From assembly GCA_910584345.1 (NCBI GenBank), contig CAJTZX010000032.1:1-45764 (forward strand): DNA of 45,764 bases, given 5' to 3'. Below the pieces are notes generated by a model. The model searched no databases, had not been told where the DNA came from, and saw nothing but the letters and a program-made list of their open reading frames with translations. This document shows, in pieces, positions 1-8,037 of this stretch; the first letter of the stretch is position 1, and each line of letters opens with the position of its first letter. This DNA comes from an uncultured Eubacterium sp. (GTDB lineage: Bacteria > Bacillota > Clostridia > Lachnospirales > Lachnospiraceae). A program made the translations under genes and the position numbers.

Positions 1-596
1 ATAGTCGTGTTAAATTCTTTGTTCATTTTAAAAAGCAAAGTTACAATTCTTTCCCTGTTCTCTATATCCAGAGACGCTGTTGGTTCATCAGCCAAAATAA
101 TTTGAGGTTTCATAATGATTCCTCTGGCAAATACGGTTCTCGCTTTTTCTCCGCCAGAACATTCAAGCGGCTTCTTTTTTAATATTGGTTTAATGCCAAT
201 TGCATCAACTACACTTTCAAAATCCTCTGGCTTAAACTCTTCTTTTTCAGAGCCTGCGTAAAGTAAAGGCAATTTGATATTATCTTCAATTGTCAAAGAA
301 TTGATAAGTGCTGATTCTTGAAGAACAAAACCAATCTTTTGATTTCGCCATTGTGCTAACTCATTTGTATGTAGATTATTAGTGAGCGAACCCAAAAGGG
401 TATATTCACCGTTATAGTTTCTATCTATCAATCCGATAATATTAAGCAAAGAGCTTTTTCCTACTCCAGATTCACCTACAATGGCAATTTTCTCACCATC
501 TGTGACTTCGAGTTTGAAATCATTTAATATTGAAATCTGTGTCTTTTTGCTTTTATAGATTTTTTCTTTAACGCTTAAATCAATAATTTTTGTCAT
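1..596 (-). CDS. ABC transporter ATP-binding protein, MacB/LolD type (partial, C-terminus off window)
   Basis: ATPase subunit that would power the permease encoded just upstream. The visible 198 residues contain a Walker A motif GESGVGKSS (41-49), a Q-loop in VLQES (about 91-95), the ABC signature CSGGEKAR (146-153), Walker B IILADE (166-171) and a D-loop SLD (175-177). This order and spacing fit the MacB/LolD/FtsE class, which works with MacB/FtsX-type permeases. The ATG at 596-594 overlaps the TGA of the permease gene (ATGA), so the two are translationally coupled. The C-terminus, including the H-loop, is beyond the window edge. Substrate is not visible; bacteriocin or antibiotic resistance and envelope stress are typical roles of such sigma-linked systems. 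Confidence 0.9.
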   Translation of the reverse strand, partial: MTKIIDLSVKEKIYKSKKTQISILNDFKLEVTDGEKIAIVGESGVGKSSLLNIIGLIDRNYNGEYTLLGSLTNNLHTNELAQWRNQKIGFVLQESALINSLTIEDNIKLPLLYAGSEKEEFKPEDFESVVDAIGIKPILKKKPLECSGGEKARTVFARGIIMKPQIILADEPTASLDIENRERIVTLLFKMNKEFNTT

Positions 597-1810
597 TGTA
601 ACACCCCCAAGGAAATTGGAATTTTTTTGATTTTCCATAACATACTCTCCACAACAATTACTCCGATAAGAATATCAGAAGCAGCAACTAACAATAAAGC
701 CAACCAGTCCATACCTATCAAACCAAATAATCCATAAGTGGCAAAGGTGGCATCTTTTCTTAGCCAGCACCCATATCTGTCAAAAGCAGTGATTATAAAA
801 ACAACTGTTAGGTTAATAAACGAAAGTATCTCAAAATAACCATAAAAAATTTTTTTCAACTTTGAATAACTCAATCCAACCAACAGATTGATTGTAAAGT
901 CTTTTAACATTAAACGGACGCTAACTAATGCGTTCCAAACAGAAAGACAAGTTATAACTACAAGCAAAATAAAGGTTATTATGCAAATGATTTTTAAGGT
1001 ATGAAGATAATACTCATTGAAATAATCATAATTTTCCTGTTGGCTAAAGAAATTAAATTTTAAGCCCAAATTATCTTTGATAACCTCACCCAAATCCGTT
1101 ATTTCTTCTTTTGTGGTTTGCAGAATTGTTACATCCATGAGACCATTTAATCGAAGGTCTATATTTGCGTGATTCATAAATTCCTCATTTACAGGAACAA
1201 GAATCGAAAAATTGTAGTATGTCTTGGAATTGAGAGCATAATAATTGGAATGGTAAGCATTTTGCTTCAAAACCCCTTGAACTTTTAGAGTTATTGGTTG
1301 TCCAAGGATAGATTCTTCAATTTTTATTTTTGACCCAACGGGGTATGTTGTACTTAACCCTTTTCCTATTAAAACTGGTATTTCCCCATCAAATTGGTAA
1401 TTAAAATCTACATCTGCCCCTTGTGAAAGCTCAAATTGATTTAATTTATAATACTCCTCATTCATATAGCCTAATGATATTTCCATATCATCAGTGTTAG
1501 ATATGGATGCAATAAATCCATCTGTATAAAAAGCATAATTAAAGTTATTGTTCAAATAGTCGTATACTGCTTGTATTCCATTTTCGTTAATTAGACCCAT
1601 ATCCATATGACTGTTTGGGTCTAAATTAGCGATGTAAATTCCTTCTTGATTGATATATTTTGTTTCTTGATACCCTTGAAAAGTTGATAAAATTGAACGA
1701 GCAGCAGTAAAGGTTATGTAATTCGCCATGCAAAGCAACAGAATCATACCTATGCCAAGTATCGCTTTTCTTAAAAATATTTTTGAAACAATAAACCTAA
1801 AAATTTTCAT
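593..1810 (-). CDS. ABC transporter permease, MacB/FtsX-like
   Basis: Membrane partner of the ATPase that follows. The 405-residue protein has one N-terminal membrane helix (about 16-36), a long extracytoplasmic domain of about 230 residues, and three further helices (about 273-296, 323-345 and 367-388), the layout of MacB/FtsX permeases. I start it at the ATG at 1810, which has GGCAGGTG 8 to 9 bases upstream; an in-frame GTG at 1831 lacks a good site. It overlaps the end of the upstream small membrane protein gene by 14 bases, consistent with one operon. The family assignment rests on topology and the neighbouring ATPase, not on a clear motif. Confidence 0.75.
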   Translation of the reverse strand: MKIFRFIVSKIFLRKAILGIGMILLLCMANYITFTAARSILSTFQGYQETKYINQEGIYIANLDPNSHMDMGLINENGIQAVYDYLNNNFNYAFYTDGFIASISNTDDMEISLGYMNEEYYKLNQFELSQGADVDFNYQFDGEIPVLIGKGLSTTYPVGSKIKIEESILGQPITLKVQGVLKQNAYHSNYYALNSKTYYNFSILVPVNEEFMNHANIDLRLNGLMDVTILQTTKEEITDLGEVIKDNLGLKFNFFSQQENYDYFNEYYLHTLKIICIITFILLVVITCLSVWNALVSVRLMLKDFTINLLVGLSYSKLKKIFYGYFEILSFINLTVVFIITAFDRYGCWLRKDATFATYGLFGLIGMDWLALLLVAASDILIGVIVVESMLWKIKKIPISLGVLQ

Positions 1811-2243
1811 ATTTCCGCACCTGCCTTGCACTAATTAGTATGTATGTTATCAAAATGAGAACTAAGTAAAAGTTGCTGAAAAAGTTGAAATCCAAATAAG
1901 CATTTGCTAAAACCGATAGAAGGTAAACGGGAATTAATATCGTTAAGCTATCCCGTATATACCGAGTTGTGATATTAAATACAGTACCTCCCACAAGTAT
2001 TCTGCAAAATATTTCTACCTTTTTCCTTTGCAGCATTTGATAATGAAAAACCATCACAATGAATGTAAATAACGAAACCACTAAGGGCTGGTAATCAATA
2101 AAGTTTTTCAAAAAAGCTTTTAGAAGATAAGAATCCAAATCTAAAGTCTTTACATAATCCAAAAGCAAATTTAGAGAAAAGCAGAGAATATATGCAAAAC
2201 TTAGCTCTAACATATCTGTTAGCCTAAATATAGATTTTTTCAT
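1797..2243 (-). CDS. small integral membrane protein of the ABC/sigma operon
   Basis: A 148-residue protein I do not recognise. It has four hydrophobic stretches (about 14-30, 53-70, 80-95 with a charged break, and 100-138) and few soluble loops. It starts with ATG after AAAGGGG and lies between the anti-sigma gene (26-base gap) and the permease gene (overlap). Its position suggests an accessory membrane component of the transporter or a second, minimal permease subunit; that is inference from context. Confidence 0.7.
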   Translation of the reverse strand: MKKSIFRLTDMLELSFAYILCFSLNLLLDYVKTLDLDSYLLKAFLKNFIDYQPLVVSLFTFIVMVFHYQMLQRKKVEIFCRILVGGTVFNITTRYIRDSLTILIPVYLLSVLANAYLDFNFFSNFYLVLILITYILISARQVRKYENF

Positions 2244-2269
2244 GGTCTACCCCTTTAAAGTATTGAGCG

Positions 2270-3175
2270 TTAATTTCTATCTTTCTTTTGTGATGTTCCT
2301 ATCTTTGCTTTATAAAGAGATTTCGCTGTCAACATTGCAAAATAAAACAGCATAGCAACCAGAATAATAACGCAAAAATCTCGTTGTGACGAATAACTCA
2401 TAAAGTTGATTCCTTTTGTGCAAAGATGAGCTGCCATATAGGAAATTGGGAAAAGTATAGCTCTGTCAATCCATACAATTGTTGCTTGCTTGTTTTTTAA
2501 TAAAAACCGCAGAACTGCAAGTATGACAAGGACAAGGAACGCTAACATAAAATATGGCAGGAAAATTTGTCTTGGCAATGTTACAGTGTCTTGATAAGCA
2601 TTATCATTTGTCCCATAAATCAATACATCTTCGGAACCATCATTTTGAGCATAGAAAATCTGAATGTTCGTTTCTCTATCAGAGGGAATAACCATATTTT
2701 GTTTTCCACGATTAGACGAATATATGTCCCAAGTCGTAGTCCAAGCATTTATCTGATAAATCTCTGTTTCATCATTAAACTCTTTCATACAGCTATAACC
2801 TGTTACCTTATTATCAAAGGCGATGGTAATGCTCCCGTCAGCACCACTATTAACATTGAACAAGTCATCGGAATAGGGAAAAAATTTAGGTGATGTTAAA
2901 ATTCCAAAGAGAACCGTTACTATGGCACATGCCAAAATCGCTGTTAAAAAAACAGTCTGAAGGCGTTTGATAAATAACTCCTTTTTTATTCTTTTTAGCG
3001 GAACAATATCAGCGTCTGGGATAATGTCTGCGGGTTTCCGCATATGTTCAAACTCTGCACGGCACGCTTCACAATGTTCGAGATGTTCACTAACAAACTC
3101 TCGTGTATCCGTACTTACCATGTCTTCTACATAAAGCGGAAGGATATCTCTGATTAAATTACATTTATTATTCAT
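2270..3175 (-). CDS. anti-sigma factor with N-terminal zinc finger (zf-HC2 type)
   Basis: Membrane-bound inhibitor of the sigma factor encoded directly upstream. The N-terminus holds Cys5, His31, Cys35 and Cys38 in the HxxxCxxC arrangement of zinc-containing anti-sigma factors. A membrane helix follows at about 73-93, then an extracytoplasmic domain of about 110 residues and three more hydrophobic helices in the C-terminal third (about 205-225, 235-252 and 265-285). The start has GGAGG seven bases upstream and overlaps the sigma gene by 8 bases. The extracytoplasmic part is the likely sensor; its signal is unknown. The genes downstream (ABC transporter) are the probable regulon. Confidence 0.85.
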   Translation of the reverse strand: MNNKCNLIRDILPLYVEDMVSTDTREFVSEHLEHCEACRAEFEHMRKPADIIPDADIVPLKRIKKELFIKRLQTVFLTAILACAIVTVLFGILTSPKFFPYSDDLFNVNSGADGSITIAFDNKVTGYSCMKEFNDETEIYQINAWTTTWDIYSSNRGKQNMVIPSDRETNIQIFYAQNDGSEDVLIYGTNDNAYQDTVTLPRQIFLPYFMLAFLVLVILAVLRFLLKNKQATIVWIDRAILFPISYMAAHLCTKGINFMSYSSQRDFCVIILVAMLFYFAMLTAKSLYKAKIGTSQKKDRN

Positions 3176-3668
3176 CTTTGTCCTCCATTTGAGTTAATAT
3201 TTTATTTCTTGCTCGGTGATAAGTGACGCAAGCCCAGTTATCTGTTTTTTGGAAAATATCTGCAATCTGTTTAAAGCTCAACTCTCCAAAGACCCGTAAC
3301 ATAAAAACTTCCTTATAAGGTTCAGCTAAATTATGCAACAGGAGATGTATTTGCATCGCATCATATTGCTTTGATATTTGTTCCTCAATGGTGTCTTGAT
3401 TGTCTGGGAAATCAATATCATCAATATTTTCAACACGCTGTTGCTTTTTCAAGTAGGAGAAATAACAGTTTTTTGCAATTTGGCAAAGCCAGACACGGAC
3501 ATCTGTTTCACCACGAAAATTATCTATTGAACGCATTGCCCTAAAGAAAGTTTCGCTTGTGATTTCCTCCGCAATGCTTTCGTCTTTTGACAGCTTTTTG
3601 AGAAAAAGAAACACATCATTAAAGTATCTTATGTATATTTTCTCAAATTCTTCTTCAAAACCTGCCAC
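3168..3668 (-). CDS. ECF-type RNA polymerase sigma factor
   Basis: A 166-residue sigma-70 family protein. Region 2 covers about residues 10-80, with the RVWLCQIAKNC stretch of the -10-binding helix region, and region 4 covers about 105-160 with a helix-turn-helix. The start codon is GTG at 3668, set by AAGGAGG seven bases upstream. It overlaps the anti-sigma gene by 8 bases and follows the excisionase-like gene by 43 bases. ECF/anti-sigma pairs next to an ABC transporter usually control that transporter. Similar cassettes are common cargo on Tn916-like elements of gut Clostridia. Confidence 0.9.
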   Translation of the reverse strand: MAGFEEEFEKIYIRYFNDVFLFLKKLSKDESIAEEITSETFFRAMRSIDNFRGETDVRVWLCQIAKNCYFSYLKKQQRVENIDDIDFPDNQDTIEEQISKQYDAMQIHLLLHNLAEPYKEVFMLRVFGELSFKQIADIFQKTDNWACVTYHRARNKILTQMEDKDE

Positions 3669-3711
3669 TTTCTCACCTCCTTACCTATAAGACTTCGCAC
3701 TTCAAAAAATC

Positions 3712-3906
3712 TTACAAGTTTTTCAAAATATTTTTATTTTTCTTTTTTCGTGCATCGTCTGGCTTGACAGTATTTTGTGGAATGAGCCACACACGATTTA
3801 TATTTAAAGCTCCCTCAACACGGTTTTCCTTGCAAAGCCGTTGTACCCATCTTAGCGATACATTCCATTTTTCTGCGGCTTGCTGTGCTGTCATATATTC
3901 AAACAT
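3712..3906 (-). CDS. excisionase-like small HTH DNA-binding protein
   Basis: A 64-residue protein with a single MerR/excisionase-like helix-turn-helix (HTH_17 type): the AQQAAEKWNVSLRWVQRLCK segment at residues 7-26, then a wing (VEGALNINRVWLIP) and a basic lysine-rich tail. It starts with ATG six bases after AGGAGG. A promoter-like TTGATA-N17-TACACT lies directly upstream. Such proteins act as excisionases or small regulators on integrative elements. No integrase is visible in the window, so function as an excisionase is inference. It probably heads the sigma/anti-sigma/ABC operon. Confidence 0.75.
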   Translation of the reverse strand: MFEYMTAQQAAEKWNVSLRWVQRLCKENRVEGALNINRVWLIPQNTVKPDDARKKKNKNILKNL

Positions 3907-3934
3907 ATTTAACCTCCTACTGTGTACTGTATAT

Positions 3935-3963
3935 AGTGTAGCCGTTTGAACGAACTATATCAA
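3935..3963 (-). promoter_or_regulatory. candidate sigma-A promoter for the excisionase/sigma operon
   Basis: Read on the minus strand: -35 TTGATA (3963-3958), a 17-base spacer and -10 TACACT (3940-3935). It lies 29 bases before the start codon of the excisionase-like gene, whose AGGAGG site follows. Confidence 0.55.
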
Positions 3964-4099
3964 GTGTGCAAATATGAATTTTCATTTCTCACTATAAGAG
4001 GTTATATTTCCTATCACAAGAGATTTCACATCGTTTAACTGGAAGCCACATCTCTGTAAAATATAAGGGTAAGATTTTCAGAGTATAGGTGGTGAGCTA

Positions 4100-4273
4100 A
4101 TGGACGAAAGGAACAATCATTTTGACTTCGATTTTACGCCGATAGGACAGGCTATCAAGAAAGCCCGTGAAGCCAGAGGGATGACAAGGGAAGAGCTTTC
4201 TGGAATAATCGGGTATAGACAAGCTCAACGGCGTGTACTTCGTTATTCAATACCATGCCATAGGGGGCAGTAA
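4100..4273 (+). pseudogene. truncated XRE-family regulator of a Tn916-like element (N-terminal 39 codons)
   Basis: The ATG at 4100 follows GGTGGTGAG and opens a frame whose first 39 codons match the start of the XRE regulators carried by Tn916-like conjugative elements: acidic start MDERNNHFDFDF, then IGQAIKKAREARGMTREEL, the first helices of the HTH. After GIIGY (to about 4216) the frame runs into the antisense of the SpaA-type fragment and stops at 4273, so the second half of the HTH is lost. It is divergent from the excisionase-like gene, as in intact elements. The family recognition is from memory of these conserved N-termini; the break is seen in the sequence. Confidence 0.75.
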
Positions 4274-5645
4274 CTTCCTTAACCTCATATTTCCCAAGAT
4301 ACAGTTCCTTGGATTTTGCCGTACCGTCTGCACCTGTGGTAACGGTGTCAACCACTTCGCCCTTGGATGCTCGGAGAGTGCCGTCCAAAGTGTAAATATC
4401 CTCGGCGGCGGTAATCTCATAGACCGCACCCTCCAGACCTGCCACGGAAAAAATCGGCTGGTACAGCCCCTTTGTGCCAGAGACGGTGCTGAATACCTCG
4501 CCAGACTTCCCTACGGTGACAGTGCCTTTCTGTGCGGTGTTGGAGCGTACCACCTCGATGACGGTGATGCCGCTTTCTTCCTCGGAGTTCTCCTGCACCA
4601 CGTCAAAATAGACTGGCTCGGAGTTTAGGACGTAACCGTAAGGAGCCTGCACTTCCACAAGGGAATAGCCCGTGCCGTATTCCAAGGTCTGGGGCGTGAT
4701 GAGGTCGCCATCCGCTGTGGTGTAAAAGGTGTCGATGGTGGTCACTTCGGGATAGGTGAATGTCATGGTGACAAGCTCACCGTTGGGGTCGTAAATCTGG
4801 AAGCCCACGCCTGCGTAGGGGATGGTGTTTCCCGTCTCCGCATCTTTCTTCACCACCTTGATATAGCTCTCAAAGTTGGCGTTGTTGATGAGGTAGCGGT
4901 AGGTGTTTCCGTCCTTATTGATGAACACGTCAAAGGGCTTCATCAGCTCACGCCCCTCCCATCCAGAGGTCTGCTCCACGGTGTAGATGCCGTAAGGCAT
5001 GTCCTTGGTCTGGGCGAAGCCGTTCTCATCGCAGGTTAAGATGTCACGCTCGGTTTCCTTTGCGGCTTCATAGCCGCCTGCGGATTTGAGGTAGACTTCA
5101 AAAACTGCTCCCGTTTCGGGTGTTTCAATCTGGGTCTCGCCGTTGTCGGTGTGCTTGATGATGGCGATGTTCCCCTTGATGACCTGCTCGTTTACATCGT
5201 TCTTGGCAGAATTGTATTCCACGGTGTAAAGCTCGGCTTCTGCGCCTACATGGTGGATTGTGCCGTCCAGAAGATAGCCCTCGGACGGGGAAATCTCACG
5301 GATGCTCCAGTCATTGCCGCAGACATAATACTTGGTGGTGAACTGCCCGTTTTCATCGGTGGTATAGCTGTCAATCAGTTCCTCGCCCTTATAGATGCCG
5401 TAGACCGCACCTGCAAGGGAAGCGTCCCCCTGCGGCGTTCCCGTCTCCACGTCCGTCTTTGTCACGGTGACGTTGAACTTCTTCAGCACGTTCACGAAGC
5501 TGCGGCTCGTGACCTTTTTCCACTCAATCGGGGCGGTCTGGGTCGCAGGCACGACGTATCGGATAGCGGTATCCACTTCCTCCAGTACATAGGGCGCATC
5601 ACCGCTGATAAGCACGTTCTCAAACCTTGCTACACCGTCCGCATA
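4212..5645 (-). pseudogene. internal fragment of a SpaA/Cna-B-type isopeptide surface protein
   Basis: About 475 residues with four consecutive SpaA/Cna-B-like beta-sandwich repeats. Each has an early lysine strand (VTKTD, IIKHTD, VKKDAETG, VTVGKSG) and a late glutamate strand (SIREISPSEGY, YTVEQTSG, LVEVQAPYGY, VKEVTAPYG) that in this family form internal isopeptide bonds. Such proteins are large cell-wall adhesins, often carried on conjugative elements. Both ends are missing: there is no signal peptide, no LPxTG, and the frame joins the antisense of the XRE gene at about 4212 and foreign sequence at about 5645. The formal open frame (4155-5705) is therefore chimeric. The fragment is clearly more GC-rich than its flanks. 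Confidence 0.8.
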
Positions 5646-5840
5646 CAATATGTCATTGAATTGAAAATCTGGCATGGTAATGCATATCATCAACGCGGCG
5701 AACATCAGCTTGCTGAATATTTAGATTATTTTCATCTTCAAACAGGATATCTGCTGAGTTTTAATTTTAATCAAAAGAAAAATCCAGGTATCAAAGAAAT
5801 ACATCTGGATGACAGAACCATTATAGAAGCAGTTGTTTAA
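5643..5840 (+). pseudogene. C-terminal fragment of an AAA/PD-(D/E)XK nuclease-domain protein
   Basis: The last 65 or so codons before TAA at 5838-5840 read QYVIELKIWHGNAYHQRG, then a QLAEYLDYFHLQTGYLLSFNF stretch. This is the conserved end of the AAA-like ATPases with a C-terminal PD-(D/E)XK nuclease domain that are abundant in gut anaerobes; ELK matches the (D/E)xK half of the active site. Upstream of about 5643 the same frame is only the antisense of the SpaA-type fragment, so the rest of the gene is gone. The family call is from memory; the truncation is evident. Confidence 0.6.
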
Positions 5841-5999
5841 ACTCCAGAAAGCATTCACATCATAATAGAGCTTTACACAACAGAAAAATCGCTGCAACCC
5901 GGTAAACATAAGGGATACAGCGATTTTTTCTTTTGCTAATCGTCAAAGACTGAACCACCATCAACATAAACCTCTTTGCCTCTAAAAGCAAAGCCTTTT
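5841..5999. other. 159-base boundary region between the element scar and the glycan cluster
   Basis: No gene with a start is visible. It contains the terminator at 5884-5929. On the minus strand, an open stretch from about 6013 to 5936 would end GKEVYVDGGSVFDD then stop. It has no start codon and may be the tail of a lost gene. Confidence 0.5.
5884..5929. terminator. bidirectional intrinsic terminator closing the glycan cluster
   Basis: Inverted repeat with arms AAAAATCGCTG (5884-5894) and CAGCGATTTTT (5918-5928), and an inner CCC/GGG pairing. T runs follow the stem on both strands. It lies about 70 bases after the stop of the last minus-strand gene and 44 bases after the plus-strand PD-(D/E)XK fragment, so it can serve both. 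Confidence 0.8.
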
Positions 6000-6512
6000 T
6001 TAATTTCTTTTCTTCAAGCGCAGGATTTTCTCTGCCTGCTCTTGCGGCGGTACATCTCCATCATTTTCCAAAATCAAATCCGGGCTTTTCGGTTCTTCAA
6101 TATCCACATGAATACCTGCCACTTCCTTCTGCTTTTCATTTGTAATACCGCTGTACAATCCTTTCTGATCTCTGGCACGTAAAGTTTCCATGGATACTTT
6201 TATATAAATTTCCTGATACCCCTTAATATTTTCACGGTTCCAATCCCGCACACTGTCAAACATGGAAATTGTGCAGCAAACAACGTTCATACCTTGTTCC
6301 TGAAGCATTTTACATAACCTCGCATAACACATCGCACATTTCCTGCGTTCTTCCCGCGAGTATCCGAAACAATCCCCAAATACGCTCCTTAATGTATCTC
6401 CATCCAAAAAAATCGTATTTGGATACTGTTTCTTTAACTGTTCATAAAATAATTTTCCTATGGTTGTTTTTCCTGCTCCAGATAGACCCGTAATCCAATA
6501 GACTGCTCCCAT
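6000..6512 (-). CDS. CysC-like kinase, probable cytidine diphosphoramidate kinase (Cj1415-like)
   Basis: A 170-residue P-loop kinase of the adenylylsulfate-kinase fold: Walker A GLSGAGKTT (9-17), LDGD (36-39) and a C-terminal EEPKSPDLILEND stretch typical of CysC. In C. jejuni the CysC-like Cj1415 phosphorylates the 3' ribose hydroxyl of cytidine diphosphoramidate in the O-methyl phosphoramidate pathway. The three neighbouring enzymes match the rest of that pathway, and no ATP sulfurylase or sulfate reduction gene is nearby. So this role is preferred over PAPS synthesis, although a sulfotransferase-like protein elsewhere in the cluster keeps PAPS possible. ATG after GAGG; last gene of the cluster, 9 bases after the cytidylyltransferase. 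Confidence 0.8.
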   Translation of the reverse strand: MGAVYWITGLSGAGKTTIGKLFYEQLKKQYPNTIFLDGDTLRSVFGDCFGYSREERRKCAMCYARLCKMLQEQGMNVVCCTISMFDSVRDWNRENIKGYQEIYIKVSMETLRARDQKGLYSGITNEKQKEVAGIHVDIEEPKSPDLILENDGDVPPQEQAEKILRLKKRN

Positions 6513-6521
6513 TTCTTATCC

Positions 6522-7304
6522 TCAAACTTTCAGCTTATGCTCAACCACTTTTAAATCATCACCATCATCAATTTCAAACCATCCGCGCTGAATATGAACT
6601 GCCCGCAGCTTATTTCCTTCATCAATCAAGCCCTGCAAAAGATCCGTCATATACATCTTTGCATAATTTCTATCTGTACGCCAGAGCTTCTTGCCTTGCA
6701 CACTTCTTCTTTCTGCTTCTTCACTGATTTCCAATACCGCCTTTAACCCATCACCCCGAAAACGCATTAATCCGATATACTGCGACTGTACCTTGCTTAA
6801 CTCCGTTGTTTTCTGTCCGATCTCCAACAAATAATGATCCTCATCATACATAAGCGTCTCAGCGTCATCCAATGGATTCTCACATCTTTCAGACCAATAA
6901 TCATACCATCCATCATCTACAATCACAGACAATGGATCCTTCGCATCTAATATCTTCTGAAATACAGCAGTATTATAAATAATATCACCATAAGACACAA
7001 TGATATCTTCTTCTGCTTTCATCAGCTCTTTCGCACACATCAAAGAACATACCATATTGGTTGTCTCATAGCTTTGATTTACAATGATATGCATTCCTGT
7101 ACTTTCAAATCTACGAATTAATACATCACTGCGATAACCGGTCACAATCGTAATATCTTCTTCCCGTATACCACAAGAACGCATCGTGTCAAGCTGTCGT
7201 TCCAAAATGCTCTTTCCATTCACTTCCACCATACACTTAGGTTTATCATCTGTCAGCGGACGAAGTCTGGTTCCCTGACCAGCCGCCAATATAATTATTT
7301 TCAC
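6522..7304 (-). CDS. sugar-nucleotidyltransferase-fold enzyme, probable CTP:phosphoglutamine cytidylyltransferase (Cj1416-like)
   Basis: A 260-residue nucleotidyltransferase with the N-terminal signature AAGQGTRLRPLT (7-18), a conserved KPKCMVEVNGK segment (21-31), Asp107 in SYGD, and an acidic EIDDGDD near the C-terminus (244-250) for metal binding. By itself it could be a LicC-like phosphocholine or sugar-phosphate nucleotidyltransferase. Its place between a CysC-like kinase and a gamma-glutamyl hydrolase-like amidotransferase mirrors C. jejuni cj1415-cj1417, where the homologue makes gamma-glutamyl-CDP-amidate from CTP and L-glutamine phosphate. GTG start at 7304 with GAGAGGG upstream. Confidence 0.8.
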   Translation of the reverse strand: MKIIILAAGQGTRLRPLTDDKPKCMVEVNGKSILERQLDTMRSCGIREEDITIVTGYRSDVLIRRFESTGMHIIVNQSYETTNMVCSLMCAKELMKAEEDIIVSYGDIIYNTAVFQKILDAKDPLSVIVDDGWYDYWSERCENPLDDAETLMYDEDHYLLEIGQKTTELSKVQSQYIGLMRFRGDGLKAVLEISEEAERRSVQGKKLWRTDRNYAKMYMTDLLQGLIDEGNKLRAVHIQRGWFEIDDGDDLKVVEHKLKV

Positions 7305-7407
7305 GATCTTTCCCTCTCTCCATACAATATAAAATCTTACACCTGAAAATATATAACTCTATGTTATTTATCAAAATCTTACTGTATCCCAATCTCCCTG
7401 CGCATAT

Positions 7408-8022
7408 CTAACACTCAAACATTCCCGTATCAAAAAACTGTCGTATACGCTTAATATCAGAATCCACAAACGGTTCTTCACGTTCCGGGTGCCACATTGT
7501 TGCTAACAAATGCTTCTCTTTGCAGCAGGCAGCTTCCACAACACCGTCATCACTTTTTGCAAGCACTTCTAATGGCGGCGCTACATGCAAACATGCCTGA
7601 TTATGAAAACTATTTACTTCCAGTCCGCCTATAACTCCGAAAATTTTATGATGCACAGCCACATGCCCTTTTACCTCTTCCAGATCGCATCCAAAATAAT
7701 CAAGAATTACCTGCATCCCCCTACAAAACCCATATACAGGTATTTCCCGCTCCATCGCATACTCCAACAGCCTTTTTTCCATATTATCACGTTCAGGAGC
7801 ATTACCTCCATATTTCACAAGGCTGTTTCCACCTGTCAGTATGATTCCTGCCGGTTTTATTTCTTCTGTCATCTGTATGGCAGTCTCACAGATATTCGGT
7901 ACCGGAACCGGCAAATATCCGCACGCTTTGATAAAGCGTGGGATATTCTGATCTGCACAGTCTCTTCGTTCTCCATAACTTTCAATCATTTCTACTCTTT
8001 GTGTATATAGAATAACTTTCAC
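7408..8022 (-). CDS. class I glutamine amidotransferase-like hydrolase, probable gamma-glutamyl-CDP-amidate hydrolase (Cj1417-like)
   Basis: A 204-residue class I GATase-fold hydrolase related to gamma-glutamyl-GABA hydrolases (PuuD). The nucleophile elbow is GFCRGMQ with Cys100, and the His/Glu pair is WHPE (His178, Glu180). An early Arg-Asp-Cys segment (20-22) and the LTGGNS loop (62-67) form the substrate side. In C. jejuni the homologue releases L-glutamate from gamma-glutamyl-CDP-amidate to give cytidine diphosphoramidate. GTG start at 8022 with AGGAG seven bases upstream. The MITE-like element lies immediately upstream (8038-8201), so the methyltransferase gene is 231 bases away although the genes are otherwise tightly packed. 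Confidence 0.82.
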   Translation of the reverse strand: MKVILYTQRVEMIESYGERRDCADQNIPRFIKACGYLPVPVPNICETAIQMTEEIKPAGIILTGGNSLVKYGGNAPERDNMEKRLLEYAMEREIPVYGFCRGMQVILDYFGCDLEEVKGHVAVHHKIFGVIGGLEVNSFHNQACLHVAPPLEVLAKSDDGVVEAACCKEKHLLATMWHPEREEPFVDSDIKRIRQFFDTGMFEC

Positions 8023-8037
8023 TTATATTCTCCTGCC

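Noticed and set aside
5151..5642. Plus-strand coding over the SpaA-type region
   Set aside because: It is the antisense of clear Cna-B repeats; only the part after about 5643 has protein-like content on the plus strand.
4155..5705. A single 516-residue gene over the SpaA-type region
   Set aside because: The first residues and the last 18 residues are antisense to other gene fragments; the formal frame is chimeric and lacks signal peptide and wall anchor.
5936..6013. Possible gene ending GKEVYVDGGSVFDD on the minus strand
   Set aside because: Only about 25 open codons, no start codon and no ribosome binding site; at most a remnant of an SDR-like tail.
6000..6512. Annotation as adenylylsulfate kinase of sulfate assimilation
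   Set aside because: No sulfurylase, PAPS reductase or sulfite reductase gene is near, and the three neighbours fit the phosphoramidate pathway in which a CysC-like kinase has another substrate. PAPS for the sulfotransferase-like protein is kept as an alternative.
3712..8022. Complete integrative element bounded by attachment sites
   Set aside because: No integrase gene or matching direct repeats flanking the scar were found; only fragments remain.
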